This document shows, piece after piece, positions 34,267 to 46,009 of a stretch of DNA of 64,000 bases. This DNA comes from Ehretia macrophylla (taxonomy: Eukaryota > Streptophyta > Magnoliopsida > Boraginales > Ehretiaceae): the NCBI GenBank assembly GCA_037974665.1, contig CM075764.1, positions 89,894,825 to 89,958,824 of the forward strand. The letters are read 5' to 3'. How positions within the stretch are numbered: the first letter of the stretch is position 1; every line of letters starts with the position of its first letter. A program made the position numbers and the translations under genes. The notes under the pieces were generated by a model. It did not search any database. It worked only from the letters and a program-made list of their open reading frames with translations, and was not told the DNA's origin.

Positions 34267-34934
34267 ACTTCAACGTAACCTTCCTGCTATACTAAATAAC
34301 ATCCATGAATATGATACACTGCTTCCGCAATCGTTAGGTGCAGCTGAGCATAGTGGGACGTTTATACCAAATTCTCCTATGCATCACTGGCAGCCTCCCC
34401 CTCCTACTGTTCTAAAATTTAACTGTGATGCCTCATTTATTAATGCTTCTCAACCGTCAGGTATTGCAGTCATTTGTAGGGGTCACGACGGCCATCTAAT
34501 AGTAGGGCGCGCTCAACGAGTGTTTTGTAATTCTAGTAGCGAAGCAGAAGCATTGGTATGCCATTTGGCCTGCTTGTATATTGCATCTGATAATGTACCA
34601 CAGGCGGTTATTGAATCAGACTCGGTCAATGTTGTTCACGCTCTTACTGATAACACTCATTCTGACTGGCGTATCAGGCCTATAGCTCAGAATCCACTCT
34701 CTCTTCTATCCGCCAATGTTGGCTACACATTTCGGTGTGTCAATAAACACGCCAATCGTGTTACAAATTGGGCTGCTAGAGCAGTTAGGATAGGTTTGTT
34801 ACCTTTTTACTGGATGTACAACTTTCCTGCAGCTTTATTAGCTTTTCTGTTTAGTGATGTAGATGCCGCTGGTATCGACTAAACTTGTGTAAATGTGTTA
34901 GGTTTTGCTCAATGACAAAAAAAAAAAAAAAAAA
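34267..34934 (+). pseudogene. 5'-truncated LINE 3' end: RNase H domain plus poly(A)
   Basis: The open frame from about 34269 to the stop at 34882 contains the RNase H start LKFNCDASFINASQ, then EAEALVCHLAC, VIESDSVNVVHAL and the end LLPFYWMYNF. This is the RVT_3-type RNase H found at the C-terminus of plant L1 ORF2. A short 3' UTR and about 18 A at 34917-34934 follow. It belongs to the same broad group as the LINE at 40262-46233, which ends its RNase H with LPFYW. Confidence 0.85.
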
Positions 34935-35551
34935 GAAAGAACAACAACAAAAACAACAACAACGATTTACCTTGTCACTGTGTCAAAATGAAGTTCCAAT
35001 TGAAGAAGTTGACATGGTTAACTAAGGAAACAAAAAATGTGAAGAAACCTTTTTTATATTCACGAAGAGTTTTTTGTATCCACACAAGAAATGTTAAAGT
35101 TAAGAACATATTACTCCAATTGAGAAAAAACATAATTCAGACTAATTAAATACAAAATTTATTAAAATTAATTTTTTAAAAAAAATTAACTTCTTAATTA
35201 ATTCAAAATCACGATCTAAAAAACTCGGTTACACCAAATCCTTTACTATGTACTGCCAGATTGCCGGGATGATCGACCACATATAATTTCATATGATTTC
35301 TCCAATTTTAGTTAGGCGCTGTATTGGATAATGATGCGAAATGATAGTGTTGGCACCAGCAAAATCCATGATAGCTACCGCCTAAAGCAGTAAAGCGGTC
35401 CTGTTAAATGACTTTGTCCGCTTTTATGTAATTGTCTTTTTCATTTCTTTTTTTGTTTGTCAGGTTTTTTGTACTTGTCACGTGTTTTACAATTAATTAA
35501 CCACGTTCTGGAGAGGTGCAATTGGATGCTTGTCAGGTTTTGAGCGCTGGT

Positions 35552-35575
35552 TTGATTAAAAAAAAAAAGAAAAAA
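35552..35575 (+). mobile_element. Very short poly(A) insertion (24 bp)
   Basis: TTGATT followed by A11-G-A6, between two copies of AGGTTTTGAG(C/T)GCTGGT (35535-35551 and 35576-35592, 17 bp, one mismatch). Confidence 0.8.
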
Positions 35576-35629
35576 AGGTTTTGAGTGCTGGTAGGTTTTG
35601 TTGAGTGTGCCTGGAATAGTTTATGAGGG

Positions 35630-35995
35630 GAGTAAATGACAAAAATAGTTCTTTATTTTTTAGATTTTTTATATTTTTATCTCTCATTTATTAAACGCAA
35701 TATTTTAATTTTGTATCATTTATTTTGTGACAACGTTAATTTTTTTTGTTAAATTTGTTAAAAATTTAATGAAAAATTTGTGATATTAAAATGTTGATTT
35801 TGCCCTTACTAATTTTGAAAATTAGTGGTCACGTAAGTTGCATGTGAATTTATTTTTAAATTTTTAACAGATTTAACAAAAAAGACAAGCGTTGTCACAA
35901 AATGAAAGAAACGGAACTGAAATGTTGCGTTTCGTAAATATGGGACAAAAATGTCAAAAATCTAAAATATAAGAGACTATTTTGATCATTTACTC
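35630..35995. mobile_element. MULE-like MITE with long inverted repeats, 366 bp
   Basis: Ends are GAGTAAATGACAAAAATAG and, in reverse complement, GAGTAAATGATCAAAATAG. The similarity continues inward for more than 100 bp (TTTTGTGACAACG on both arms). A 10-bp duplication TTT(A/G)TGAGGG lies at 35620-35629 and 35996-36005, the size range of Mutator-like elements (9-10 bp). Confidence 0.8.
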
Positions 35996-36531
35996 TTTGT
36001 GAGGGCTATAGATAAAGTTTGAGGGCTATAGATAAGCGAAGGGGAAAGTACCTTTTGGATACAATCAATTATAAATTGTATGTATTATTTCATTATGATT
36101 TTAATTCGTAATTATTAAAAATCGCTCATAATTCAGTTATAAATTATCTATATTAGTTTATAATGATTAATTTTATAATATTATTAGTAATTTTATTCCT
36201 CAAAAAAGTAAGGATTGTAATCTCGTTTTATGTATAAATAAAACCTCTATTAAAGTAAAATTTTAAATCCGTCCTTTGATACTCGGGGTTCATGTTTAAG
36301 GGGTAATGTAGTTGTTAACTCTGGTAGGAATTTGGATGAAAATGTTTAATCAATCCTAGACGATCCTTCTCTTTAAATCTTTATGGATTTAAATATCAAG
36401 ATTACTTTGCTTATAAGCCTAAACTTGAGTGCTTTTAAATGAGAAACTAGGCATATTTTGAGTAGCTATTGATCTTCATCAGCCTTTAAAAGAACAAGGC
36501 ATTATTTTAGAACCTTTAGTTAGTGGAGCTT

Positions 36532-36554
36532 GTTACCAAAAAAAAAAAAAAAAA
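36532..36554 (+). mobile_element. Very short poly(A) insertion (23 bp)
   Basis: GTTACC followed by about 17 A, between exact 13-bp copies of GTTAGTGGAGCTT (36519-36531 and 36555-36567). Confidence 0.85.
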
Positions 36555-36567
36555 GTTAGTGGAGCTT

Positions 36568-37292
36568 CGCAAGCTATGAAACTTTTATGTGGAGATTCAT
36601 TAAACTTGACGTCGAAGTTTGAGTGATCATTTGGCCATTTCCTTTTTCTAATAATCAATTACTCAAAAGATGATGATAAGGTGAAAATAAGATATATAGT
36701 CATCGGTCAATATCTAAATTAGTGACTTGCAAAAATAATAGTACGGGTTTAATTTCTTTGATAAATTTAAACGATCAAGTTAGTAATGATTATATCAGAA
36801 ATAGAATGATTCAAAAGAGGAATTACTTACAATTTGTTTTAAAAAAATGGTACTTATATTATTTTTAAAAACGATCCTCGAGATTTATGGGCGTAGGAAT
36901 CTTCTCTGAAGTTGTCTTCACCCAAACAATTCCTCCACATTTTATGGAGGGTATGGGGAATATTTTGTGTGACCTTTTCGGATTGGAGAAAACCATTCGG
37001 TCCGAGAGCTATTACTCTTTAGAAATTCTTGAATATTTCAGCATATATGTAACTCAGTTGATCTCTTACTCGACAGTGCCCGAAAATTGGTCATTTTGTG
37101 CTAGGAGGGTGATGGGCCTTATTTTCGCTGCCAGGTTGGTCTTAGTCATGGTATCAAGGTCAGAAGGGGAGCCAATGAAATCGTACAACCCATATCATAT
37201 ATTGTTATCAGTAATTATTGAATGAGTATTAAAATATAAAGAATACAGTAAAGAAGGGCAGCGCACATACATGCAATCATTAATGATATTTC
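36568..37292. other. Spacer, no supported gene
   Basis: A plus-strand frame of 112 codons at 36887-37225 has no similarity I recognise, and codon content gives no support. TGGTATCAAGGTCAGAAG at 37149 loosely resembles a primer-binding site. Confidence 0.35.
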
Positions 37293-37686
37293 GGCTCTGT
37301 TTGACCTAACTTTTATACACTCCAAAGCGTTTTCTGTGAGTTTAGAAGCTGAACTAACTTGTTTGACCCATTTTTTAAAGTATTTTTAGGAAAAAGTTGA
37401 AGTTGAAAAAAATTAAAAAATAAGAAGCTCCAAATTGGAGTTTTTCAAAAAAAACTTTTACGAAACTATTTTACATAATGCAGAAATCTGTTTTTTTTTT
37501 TCTCAAATATACCTCTCCATATTTTTTAAAATCCGATATTAATCTCAAAAGTTTTAAAAGCTCAACGTTGCCTAATACGGGTCAGACAGTCAACGACTTT
37601 TGTTTAACAATACTTCTAACAAAAGTTCTACTCTAAAAGGTCTACAATTCAAAAGCTAAAATTTCACAATTAAGCCAAACAGAGTC
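37293..37686. mobile_element. Tourist-like MITE, family B copy 2
   Basis: The left end GGCTCTGTTTGACCTAAC and the right end in reverse complement GACTCTGTTTGGCTTAA pair well. The interior matches the copy at 32347 in order. The target duplication is not clean here. Confidence 0.65.
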
Positions 37687-37784
37687 GAATTCGTCTTAGA
37701 TGAGCAAATAAACTTATAGGACTCGTTCAAAATGTTGACACTTTACAAAATGTTAAGTGAAAAATATTTTTTCTTTTCTTCTTT

Positions 37785-37855
37785 GGTTAGGGGTTAGGGG
37801 TTAGGGGTGAGGGGTGAGGGGGTGAGGAGTGGGAAGTGGGTGTGTGTGTGTGTGC
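37785..37855 (+). repeat. G-rich telomere-like tract followed by (GT)n
   Basis: Three TTAGGGG units grade into TGAGGGG units and then GGGAAGTGGG and (GT)7. The unit differs from the plant telomere TTTAGGG. The G runs could form a quadruplex. Confidence 0.8.
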
Positions 37856-38792
37856 GCATACTTTTGGAGAACTTCCAATCGTGGGGAAGAGGGAGAAGGG
37901 GATTACCTGATTGTCCCATATCTTCTGCCTGTCTTATATGTGTGGAACCAAATTTTTTTTCAGTTTCAGCCTTGTTTGTTATATAGTAGGCTTTTCTTTC
38001 TAAATCTTGGTTTGGCTTTCTTAAGGCACAAACCCTAGTTGCTAGTATAGATTAATTGAATTATGATTTTTCATATGAGATGATGTTACTCTATGCATTG
38101 TTTTTTGTTCTTGGTCAACATGATATTCATACAAAAACATATAATTACAAAATTTAGGCCCATAAAAAATTTAGGAGCAACTAGCTCGAGCAAACCAAGA
38201 TTAAAAATACATGAGCAGCAAATTAACCACAACCAAATTAGGCCTAACAGAGGCCGAAACAACAACCAACAAGTCATACAGCCCAAAAAACAAAGCATAG
38301 AAACCTTAAGGCTATCAAATCAAAACCAGAGGTAAGAAAAATTAATTAAAACATTCTCTCTAAGGTATCTCTCTTATATTAACTCTTTTGTTTGAAGGGT
38401 TGCCGCACAATTCCTCACTCATTCTCCATCATTATATTCTTTATTTCAACTTTCTTTTACTCGACTAAGCCACATTCTTTCCCATAATCTTGTTGGTAGT
38501 TCTTGTGTCTTATTATTCTATTTGATTTGGTAATCTTACAATAGACCAAGTGTTTGTGTATTCTATTTCTCTAAATTTGACCAATTCAATTTATTTGATA
38601 GATCTTGGAGTTTGTCTTGTTTCTCGACCTTAGAGAATTTGTAGATTCATCTCTGTTTTCCCTCACCGAGTTCCTTATCAAAACATGACATTATTCTATT
38701 GTTTGGGCTTTTTTCTCTTTTGTGTCAAAAGAGGAGGATCAAACCAAATGTAAAACAGTAAAAGGACAAAGAGACAACTTATCTGCGTCTTA
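37856..38792. other. Spacer, no gene seen
   Basis: AT-rich, with no coding or repeat signature that I can support. Confidence 0.4.
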
Positions 38793-38803
38793 CTTTTCTA
38801 GAT

Positions 38804-38938
38804 TTTTTTTTTTTTTTTTTGAAAACTTTCATTGCACATAGAATATTTACAACTAACCAATCCCCCTATTTGAAAAGTTACTAAGCAAAAATCTATAAGA
38901 CATAGGTGGTATATTAGCTAATCAATTTCCTCATATCG
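38804..38938 (-). mobile_element. Short poly(A) retroposon, 135 bp, with 11-bp TSD
   Basis: On the minus strand it ends GTGCAATGAAAGTTTTC plus about 17 A. The duplication CTTTTCTAGAT lies at 38793-38803 and 38939-38949. It is a SINE or a truncated LINE 3' end. Confidence 0.85.
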
Positions 38939-39503
38939 CTTTTCTAGATATATCACCATGCACATACAAAACTAGAGGTGAATGTACATGGGGGACAGTG
39001 GGATCGGTAACTGGCTTAGGAAAATATTAATTTTTTTATATATATTTTTAAAAAAAATTAAGATATTTATGTATTTTTAATTAAAAAATTAAAAAAAATA
39101 TCATGTTATCCTTTATGATATGCGAAAGTATCACTTTACCCCTTGTATTCGTAAAATTTTAAAAAAATTCTGATCTCACATTATTCCTTTTATATCTCTT
39201 TTAAATTATTAAATGACGTTTATACTCTTTTATAATTTATATATTTTTTTTTTCATTTCCACTCATTTACCACTAAATAAAAAAATAAACAAAAATAAAC
39301 AAAAAAAAAAGAGACCATATTCCCCAACTCCCACCCCCCACCCGTCAGGCCCCTCCTTTCCGACTCCCACTCCCACTCATGCCTTCTAGGTTGGATCAGA
39401 AGGCATGTTAATACCTTCTGCAAATTTCAGACTGCAAACCACTTCCCTTGCGATCATACATTCTTTAGGATTTTCATAGATTTATCCTTTACTTTGGTTG
39501 CAG

Positions 39504-39859
39504 AGGTCCATCGCATCATCAACAAGCCGAAGAATAGCAATTCGATTTGCAGATCTCAAACAAAGAAGATATTGGTTGCCTCTCATGGTATGCTTAGTTT
39601 TAGTTGTTTAAATCTCCCTTGTTTCTCTATTTCTTTTCATTTCAATCATGGCTTAAGGATATCAAGCTTATTATTTTTTTTTTTTTGCTACACTGATCTG
39701 TTTATTTTGCAGATAGGAATTGGATTATTGGTCTTGCAGCAGCTAAGTGGAACTAATGGTGTCACTAAAATTTTTGAACTGTTTATTCTGCAGATAGGAA
39801 TTGGATTATTGGTCTTGCAGCAGCTAAGTGGAGCTAATGGTGTCACTAAAATTTTTGAA
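39504..39859 (+). pseudogene. Captured ERD6-like sugar transporter exons
   Basis: Exon A (39504-39587) follows a TTGGTTGCAG acceptor and reads RSIASSTSRR then FADLKQRRYWLPLM, ending ATG|GTATGC. After a 125-bp intron with a polypyrimidine tract and TTTTGCAG, exon B (from 39713) reads IGIGLLVLQQLSGTNGV. Together they match the monosaccharide transporter segment LKQRRYW(F/L)PLMIGIGLLVLQQLSGINGV of ERD6-like (MFS) proteins. Exon B stops matching after NGV, and the usual LFYSS is missing before IFE. No other transporter sequence is present. It is a fragment, not a functional gene. Confidence 0.8.
39698..39859 (+). repeat. 81-bp tandem duplication of exon B with its 3' splice site
   Basis: Units 39698-39778 and 39779-39859 each contain CTGTTTATT(T/C)TGCAG and IGIGLLVLQQLSG codons. 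81 is divisible by three, so the frame continues. A shorter third echo (GGAGCTAATGGTG...AAAATTTTTGA) follows to about 39920, then GGAGGGA repeats to about 39970. Confidence 0.95.
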
Positions 39860-40313
39860 TTAGCAGACCCGAGGAGGGAGGAGGGTGGAGCTAATGGTGA
39901 AACTAAAATTTTTGATTTACCAGACCCGAGGAGGGAGGAGGGAGGAGGGAGGAGGGAGGAGGGGGAGGGAAGGTGGTGGCTGACGGGTGGGTGGCTGACG
40001 AGTGGGTGAGGGATAGGAAGATGGTTTTTTATTTATTTTTTATTTTTTATTTTTAGTAATAAATGGGTGGAGATGAACCAAATATATATATATATATTAA
40101 AAAATGGTAAAAATATCATTTAATAGTTTAAAAGAGATATATTTATTACATTCAATACCTTTCTTGTCAGTGTAACATATATCTTGCTAATAAAATAAGA
40201 TAAAATAGTATTTAGATACCTATAATTTGGCAAGATACACCAATTCAATTGAGGTAAGATATATATATATATTTTTTTCAAATGAAATTTTATTAATAAA
40301 AAAATAAAGTACA

Positions 40314-43300
40314 TTATCCTACCCCAACAGTAGGTTTGTCAGTAATGATAAGCCTAGAAAGAAGATCAAGTACATTTAATAACCAGTAAAAAGGTAATGA
40401 ATTGTGACGAATCTGGTTAGCAATCCAATCAGCAGTGACATTAGCTGTTCTTCTAGTGAGAGTGATGCGAAAATCATTCCTTCTTGTCAAAGCCAACTGA
40501 ATGTCGGTGATGATTGAATCAATCTTCCAATTGTGGCAAGTTCTTTGAAATGAGAGGGCTTGGTAAACCTCCTCGCAATCAGTCTCAATAACAACACTCT
40601 CATTGCCATAAAAGCTTGCAAGATTGATAGCGTTAAGCATGGCTAAGGCTTCAACTTGTTGAGGGAATTCGCAGAGTGTATTGAAGGCGAGACCATTGGC
40701 CAAGGCACCTTCATGGTTCCTAATGGCTGCAATTCCTGCATTATTGCCTTCGGATGCAAAGGAGGCATCACAGTTAATTTTGAGCGCGCCTCTATCAAGG
40801 GGAATCCACCTAGTTGGGATGAGCAGTTGAGGAGGTGGATTTCCATGAGTGTTTATATTTGTAACCAAGTTACTCACAACTCCTCTGTATTCCAAGTTGT
40901 ATTGGTTAGCTGCTGCGACTGTCTTGATTGGGCAAGTATTGATCCTATCGAACAAAAAGGAATTGCGGCTCTTCCATATTTGCCAATATAAGTGTGCAAT
41001 GATAGATTCTGCATGCCCTTTTTCATATCCAGTCTCACGACATCTTTTGAGTATGTCTAAATACCACACATCAAATCTGGTGATAGAAGCCTCATCTGAA
41101 CAGAATTGCAGGGGCGAGGCAAGCCTACAGTGTTTGCTCCATGGACAAAGAAGTAACAAATGTTCGATTGTTTCCGAAGAAGAGTTACAGATCTTATAGA
41201 GCGGGCTGTTTGAGCACTTCTTTTTGCACTTGTTCTCTTCTGTTGCAAGGAGGTTTTTGCATGCCTTCCATATAAAAGGCATTAAGCTTTGCAGGAGCTT
41301 TAACATTCCAGATAGTTCGCCAAAGATGCTTGGGGAAAAGGTATGATGATCCGGGATTGGAGTCAAACCTTGGGTTGGCAATCTTGAGGCAACAGTAAGC
41401 ATTTTTGACTGAGTAGTTTCCCGATTTGGTGTGCGGCCAAACAAGAGTGTCCTCATTTGAGTTTGTCGAGAGATAAATGCTAAGAATACTTGCTTGATTA
41501 CTTCTGTCGAATAGTTGATGCATCAAATTATAATTCCATCTATTATCTATAATGAGCTCATTGACTGTCTTGAGGTTACAGTTGGGAGTCTTTTGGGTGA
41601 ATCAGTTCTTTGAGGTCCACTGGTTGACCCAAATATTGATCCGGCTACCATCACCGACCAGCCAAAGAGCTTCTTTTTTAAGAAGATCTTTCCTTGTAAT
41701 AAGGCTTCTGAATGCCCATGAAGGTCTTCTACCCACCTTTACATTCCAGAAATCGGCATTGGGGTGATATTTTCCTTTAATGATCTTGGCAACCAGAGAG
41801 GTGGGATTCTTCAAGATCCTCCAGGCTTGTCCTGCGAGAAGCGAGATATTCATAAGTTCAAAATTCCTAAATCCTATTCCCCCATCCCATTTGGAGGTCG
41901 TCATCGTACTCCAGTTAATCCATCTAATGCTTCCTTTGCCGTTCTTGCTCCACTAGAAATTAGAGACAATAGAGCAAAGTTTTTTGCATATGGTTTTAGG
42001 AACAAGCAGGAAGGACATTAAGTAGCTAGGGATAGCTTAAAGGAAAAATTTTATAAGAATTTCCTTGCCTCCTTCCGAGAAGAATTTTTCTTTCCAACCC
42101 TGAACTTTGGAAAGAGTTTTGTCAAGAAGACAATTAAGCGCAGTAGTTTTGGAACTACCTCAAACCGAGGGTATACCTAAGTATTTCCCCATGTCTTGGT
42201 TGCAATTGACCTGAAGAATAGCACTAATTTCCTCTTTGACAAATTGAGGAGTATGCAAGCTAAAAGAAACACCAGATTTGCTTTTGTTTATACTTTGTCT
42301 AGTGGCAAAACAATAGTGATACAAGATGTCATTGAGGGTAGATGCTTCATGGGCATTGGCCTCAAGGAAGAATAATGAATCGTCTGCGAACAGCAAATAT
42401 GTCACCGAAGGGCAGTGTTTAGAGATTTGAATGCCTTTAAGAATACCTCTAGTAGAATGGTGGCGTAAGAGCATAGAGAGGGCTTCAGTGAGGATGGAGA
42501 AAAAGAAAGGAGAAAGGGGATCCCCTTGTCGAATCCTTCTTTGTGGCGAGAAAGGTGGCAATAGTTCCCCATTGACAGAAATGCGGTATTGAACAGAGGA
42601 AATGGATTACATGATAAGTTTAATCCAATGAGGATGAAAACCCATTTTATCAAGCAATTTTTTTGGAAAATCCCATTCCACACGGTTGAAAGCTTTGTTC
42701 ATATCCAATTTGAGTGCAGCTTTAAAAGATTTTTTACTTTTGAGAGTTTTGAGATAGTAGGATACTTCCTGGGCGATAAGAAGATTGTCTTGGATAATAC
42801 ATGCGGCAATGAAAGCGCTCTGGTTTTGGGATATGATATCATTCATTAATGGTTTAAGGCAAAGAACAAGAACCTTGGAGATTACCTTGTAGAGGAAATT
42901 TGAACATGAAATAGGCCTATATTGAGAAATATTTTCGGGATTAGACACTTTTGGGATCAGAGCAATTGTAGTATGATTCAAGTCTCCTAAAGATTTAGCT
43001 TTTGTGAAGAACTCATTGACCATGGCAAACACATCATGCTTAATCAAATCCCAATACTTATGAAAAAAGGTATCTGTGAGGCCGTCGGGGCCTAGATATT
43101 TGGAGGGACTGAGGCTCCAAGCAGCAACCTTTACCTCTTCCATTGAAAAGGGTTTCATTAGTTCTTCGTTCATTACAGTGGTGACTACCTGCGAGACATA
43201 GTTGAGGACCAAGTTAAGATTCCTTGGTCCAACTGAAGAGTACATATTATAGAAATGATTTTGTATAGAAAATTTAATTGCCTCAGGATCATCAATCCAA

Positions 43301-44454
43301 TTTCCGTTGGGTGAAAGAATTCTCAGTATACGATTTCTTGCTCTTCGTTAGATTGTGCACGCATGGAAGAATTTCGTGTTCTTGTCTCCATACCACAGCC
43401 ATTGGATTCTTGATCTCGCTGCCCAATACTGTTCTTCCCTACTCCAGAGTCCTTCAATCTTGTCGTTGAGTTCATTGATTGTGCCTTGGTTAAAAGGTGA
43501 CCACGGCTGATTATGGAGTGTGGTGAGCTGTTCTTTCAGAGAGTTGATGAGCTTTCTGTTGTTGGGGAAGTATTACTTACTCTAGTTAATGAGACTGTTA
43601 GTGCAGAATTTTACCTTTTTGCAAGTCAGGTTAACACCTTTTTTGAAGGGGGCGAACTTGTGGTGGTTCCAACTGTTGTCAATGGTTCTGCTGCAGCTTT
43701 CTTCTTCTGTCCAGTACGACTCAAACCTGAATGATTTCTTCCTTTTTTTTAGACCAATAGATGTTGAGAGAATTATAGGGATGTGGTCCGAGCCCACAAG
43801 TGGATGGTTAGCCTCCCAAGCATCCGGATAAATGAAGCTCCAAGTCGTAGTGCAAATAGCCCTATCTAGTTTTTCTTTGACATTCTCCTCGCCTTGCCGG
43901 TTGTTGCTCCAAGTAAAGTGGCACCCCTTGGATTCAATATCAAGCAGCTCATTATGATTGAGAAAATCCTGAAATCTTTGGATCTTGATATTCGATTTTT
44001 GCTTCCTTCCAAGCTTCTCTAATTGATGTTTGATATCATTGAAGTCCCCAATGAAAAGCCATGGGATATTTTTGTCTAGTTCAAGAGCACTAATCTCATT
44101 CCAGAGAGATTTACGATCCTTGAATTTGGGACAAGCATGAAGAGAAGTAAATTTTCATTTGTGAGTATCTCCAGTGGTGACTGATGCGTGAATAAAACTT
44201 TGATGATGTCTGATGACATTGAGGTTGATATCTTTTGACCAAAGCAGTGTTAATCCTCCTGAAAAGCCAACATGATCGACAAAAAAAGTGTTATCAAAAC
44301 CCAACTTTTTGAAGACTTTAGTAAGCTTATGATTTTTAATCTTGGTTTCAAATAAACAAACTAAATTGGGCCTAAATTGAGAGACTAAGTCTCTGAGGTT
44401 TTGAACTGTCAAAGAAATGCCCATTCCTTGACAGTTCCAGCTTAAGACAATCAT
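40314..44454 (-). pseudogene. LINE ORF2: endonuclease, reverse transcriptase, RNase H
   Basis: From ATG 44454 (MIVLSWNCQGMG, endonuclease start) through FIGDFNDIK and SDHIPIIL, RT (SPSKYLGPDGL, FHKYWDLI, QYRPISCSN, RIRQGDPLSPFFF, the catalytic box YLLFADDS), the zf-RVT region (LWRTIWNVKAPAK, then ETIEHLLLLCPW), to RNase H (LKINCDASFASEGN, VEALAMLNAI, IETDCEEVYQAL, LPFYW). One frame holds to about 41285, then a one-base shift moves it to another frame that ends at 40314. Stops near 44155, 43582, 43348, 42607 and 42160 mostly fit TGG to TGA or CAA to TAA. Confidence 0.92.
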
Positions 44455-44507
44455 TGGGCCTGCTGGGGCTATTTAGAAACAGACCCCAGCTTGTCATTGG
44501 TTGCCCT

Positions 44508-46009
44508 TTAGGCATGAGAGTTTTTTGCATAGGAATTTTTGTGGCTTGTAGCAGATTTTGAAGGTAAGTACCAGTCCTTGTGTAGATGTTGTTCAATTGG
44601 AATATCGAACAAGAGTTTTTTGCTTTTGGGAGAGGTGCTATTGGGTTTTGGTGGGGTGTTTAGGTGTTGGTTTGTTTTTCTTCTTTTTGGCGGAGTAAGC
44701 TTTAGTTCTGAGGTGGGTTTTCGTTTGCAGGTTTGGGCAGATTGTAGGTTTGGTGAAGGTTGGGTAGGGGTTTTTTATGCTGGGCTTTTAGTAAGATGGT
44801 TTTTGGAAGTTGGTGTTGGGCTTGATTGTGCTTGGGCTGAGGAGGAGAAAGTTGATATGGAAGTAGAGTTAGAAGAGCCTAGCTCGGAGACATGCGTCTT
44901 TCTGAAGTTTGTGGGCCTCGTTTTTTGGGCTGAATTTGAGGATTTTGGGGTGGTTGGGCTTTGGGTTTCATTTTGTTTTTTGATGGGTTGGCTTGATTGG
45001 CTTTGCAATGTGTTTTTCAGAGAAAGAGATTTTGAATTTACTGAGCTTGAATTGACAGGATGGGGGCTTTGTTTCGAGCCGTATGCTTTTGTAGTAGAGT
45101 CAGAGCTCTTCCTGTAAGATTTTCCTTTTTCGTGAGAGGTTTTCTGTACTTTCTTCTGATGTTCTAGTTCCAGTGTGGACTTTTCCAAAATTGGGGAGAA
45201 AGTCCTGCTACCCACTTTTTGGGATGATTCTGGTGCATGCGCCTCCCGAGTAGGTGGTGGAGCCTGATGAGACATCTTTAGAGTTCTTTTCCAGCTAGGA
45301 GAGGAGATCATCCAAGGCCCTAGGACCTTCGTCTTATGCGAAGGTGAAGATGCAGAGGTGTTCAAACTATGAGAAGGGCAAGATTCAGTATCATGACTTA
45401 TAAGGCCACAATTGTGGCAGAAACCACTCAATTTTTCATACTTAAATCTGATCCAGAGATCAGGAAGGCCCTCCCTGGGGAGAGGAAATCATGGAACGAG
45501 GGGCTTGCGGATATCCCATTTGATCCTGATACAGATTATGGTGTTGCGGCCGAGCTTGCCTTCTTCTATGGGATCCATTTCCTCCATTTCTCCCAAGTAA
45601 GAGCGGATATGCATTGCATTGTAATTGGTGATGTAGCTGAATGGGAGGCTATGTATTTGAATCCAGAATGATGTGTGGAAGAGCTCCAGTTCTGGTGCTG
45701 TGAGATTTGGCTTCCAAGGTTGCAATAGGAAGTGGAAACCCTGTACGCCCATAGTCTGTGATTCCAAGCCTTTTCTTTGTCCTCTTGAGTTTTGAATTCA
45801 AGGATGAATGTGTTTAGCTTGAGTGGGATTAGTTCCACTTTGTCTTGGAGGCCCCAAGATCTGTTGATAGTGTTTCTGATTATTCCAAGGGCAACATGGG
45901 TGTCAGTGACCAGTCTGCCAACTAAGGCATGATTGACAGTGTGAACACCTTGTTCCAGAAGTGGAATAAGTTTTATTTTGTTAATATCGGGGTTGGATGA
46001 TGAAGCCAT
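44508..46009 (-). pseudogene. LINE ORF1: DUF4283 protein with CCHC zinc knuckle
   Basis: ATG 46009 opens MASSSNPDINKIKLIPLLE. A DUF4283-type fold follows (VGRLVTDTHVALGIIRNT, then FHFLLQPWKPNL and FHTSFWIQIHSLP), then the knuckle FCHNCGLISHDTESC (C-x2-C-x4-H-x4-C) and a Ser/Pro/Lys-rich tail ending near 44508. There is a frameshift near 45745, a TGA near 45489 where Trp is expected, and a TAA at 44775. ORF1 of plant L1 packages the element RNA. Confidence 0.85.

Larger units (their letters stand above)
39191..40141 (+). mobile_element. Gene-capturing element with long inverted repeats (Pack-MULE-like)
   Basis: The arms at about 39191-39375 and 39955-40141 are imperfect inverted repeats: left TATATCTCTTTTAAATTATT pairs with the right arm's TATATCTCTTTTAAACTATT in reverse complement, and inner CCACCCGTCAG pairs with CCACCCGTCAG. 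Between them lie two exons of an ERD6-like sugar transporter with the intron retained. This layout (long TIR, captured genomic exons) is that of a Pack-MULE. Neither a 9-bp duplication nor exact outer termini could be fixed, so the superfamily is inferred. The right arm abuts decayed Copia sequence. Confidence 0.65.

Noticed and set aside
36887-37225. 112-codon plus-strand frame starting MGVGIFSEVV
   Set aside because: No recognisable motif, no splice context and no repeat family. Compatible with chance.
44539-45117. 192-codon plus-strand open frame
   Set aside because: It lies opposite LINE ORF1. The minus strand carries DUF4283, the zinc knuckle and the Ser/Pro tail, so this is a shadow of biased codons.
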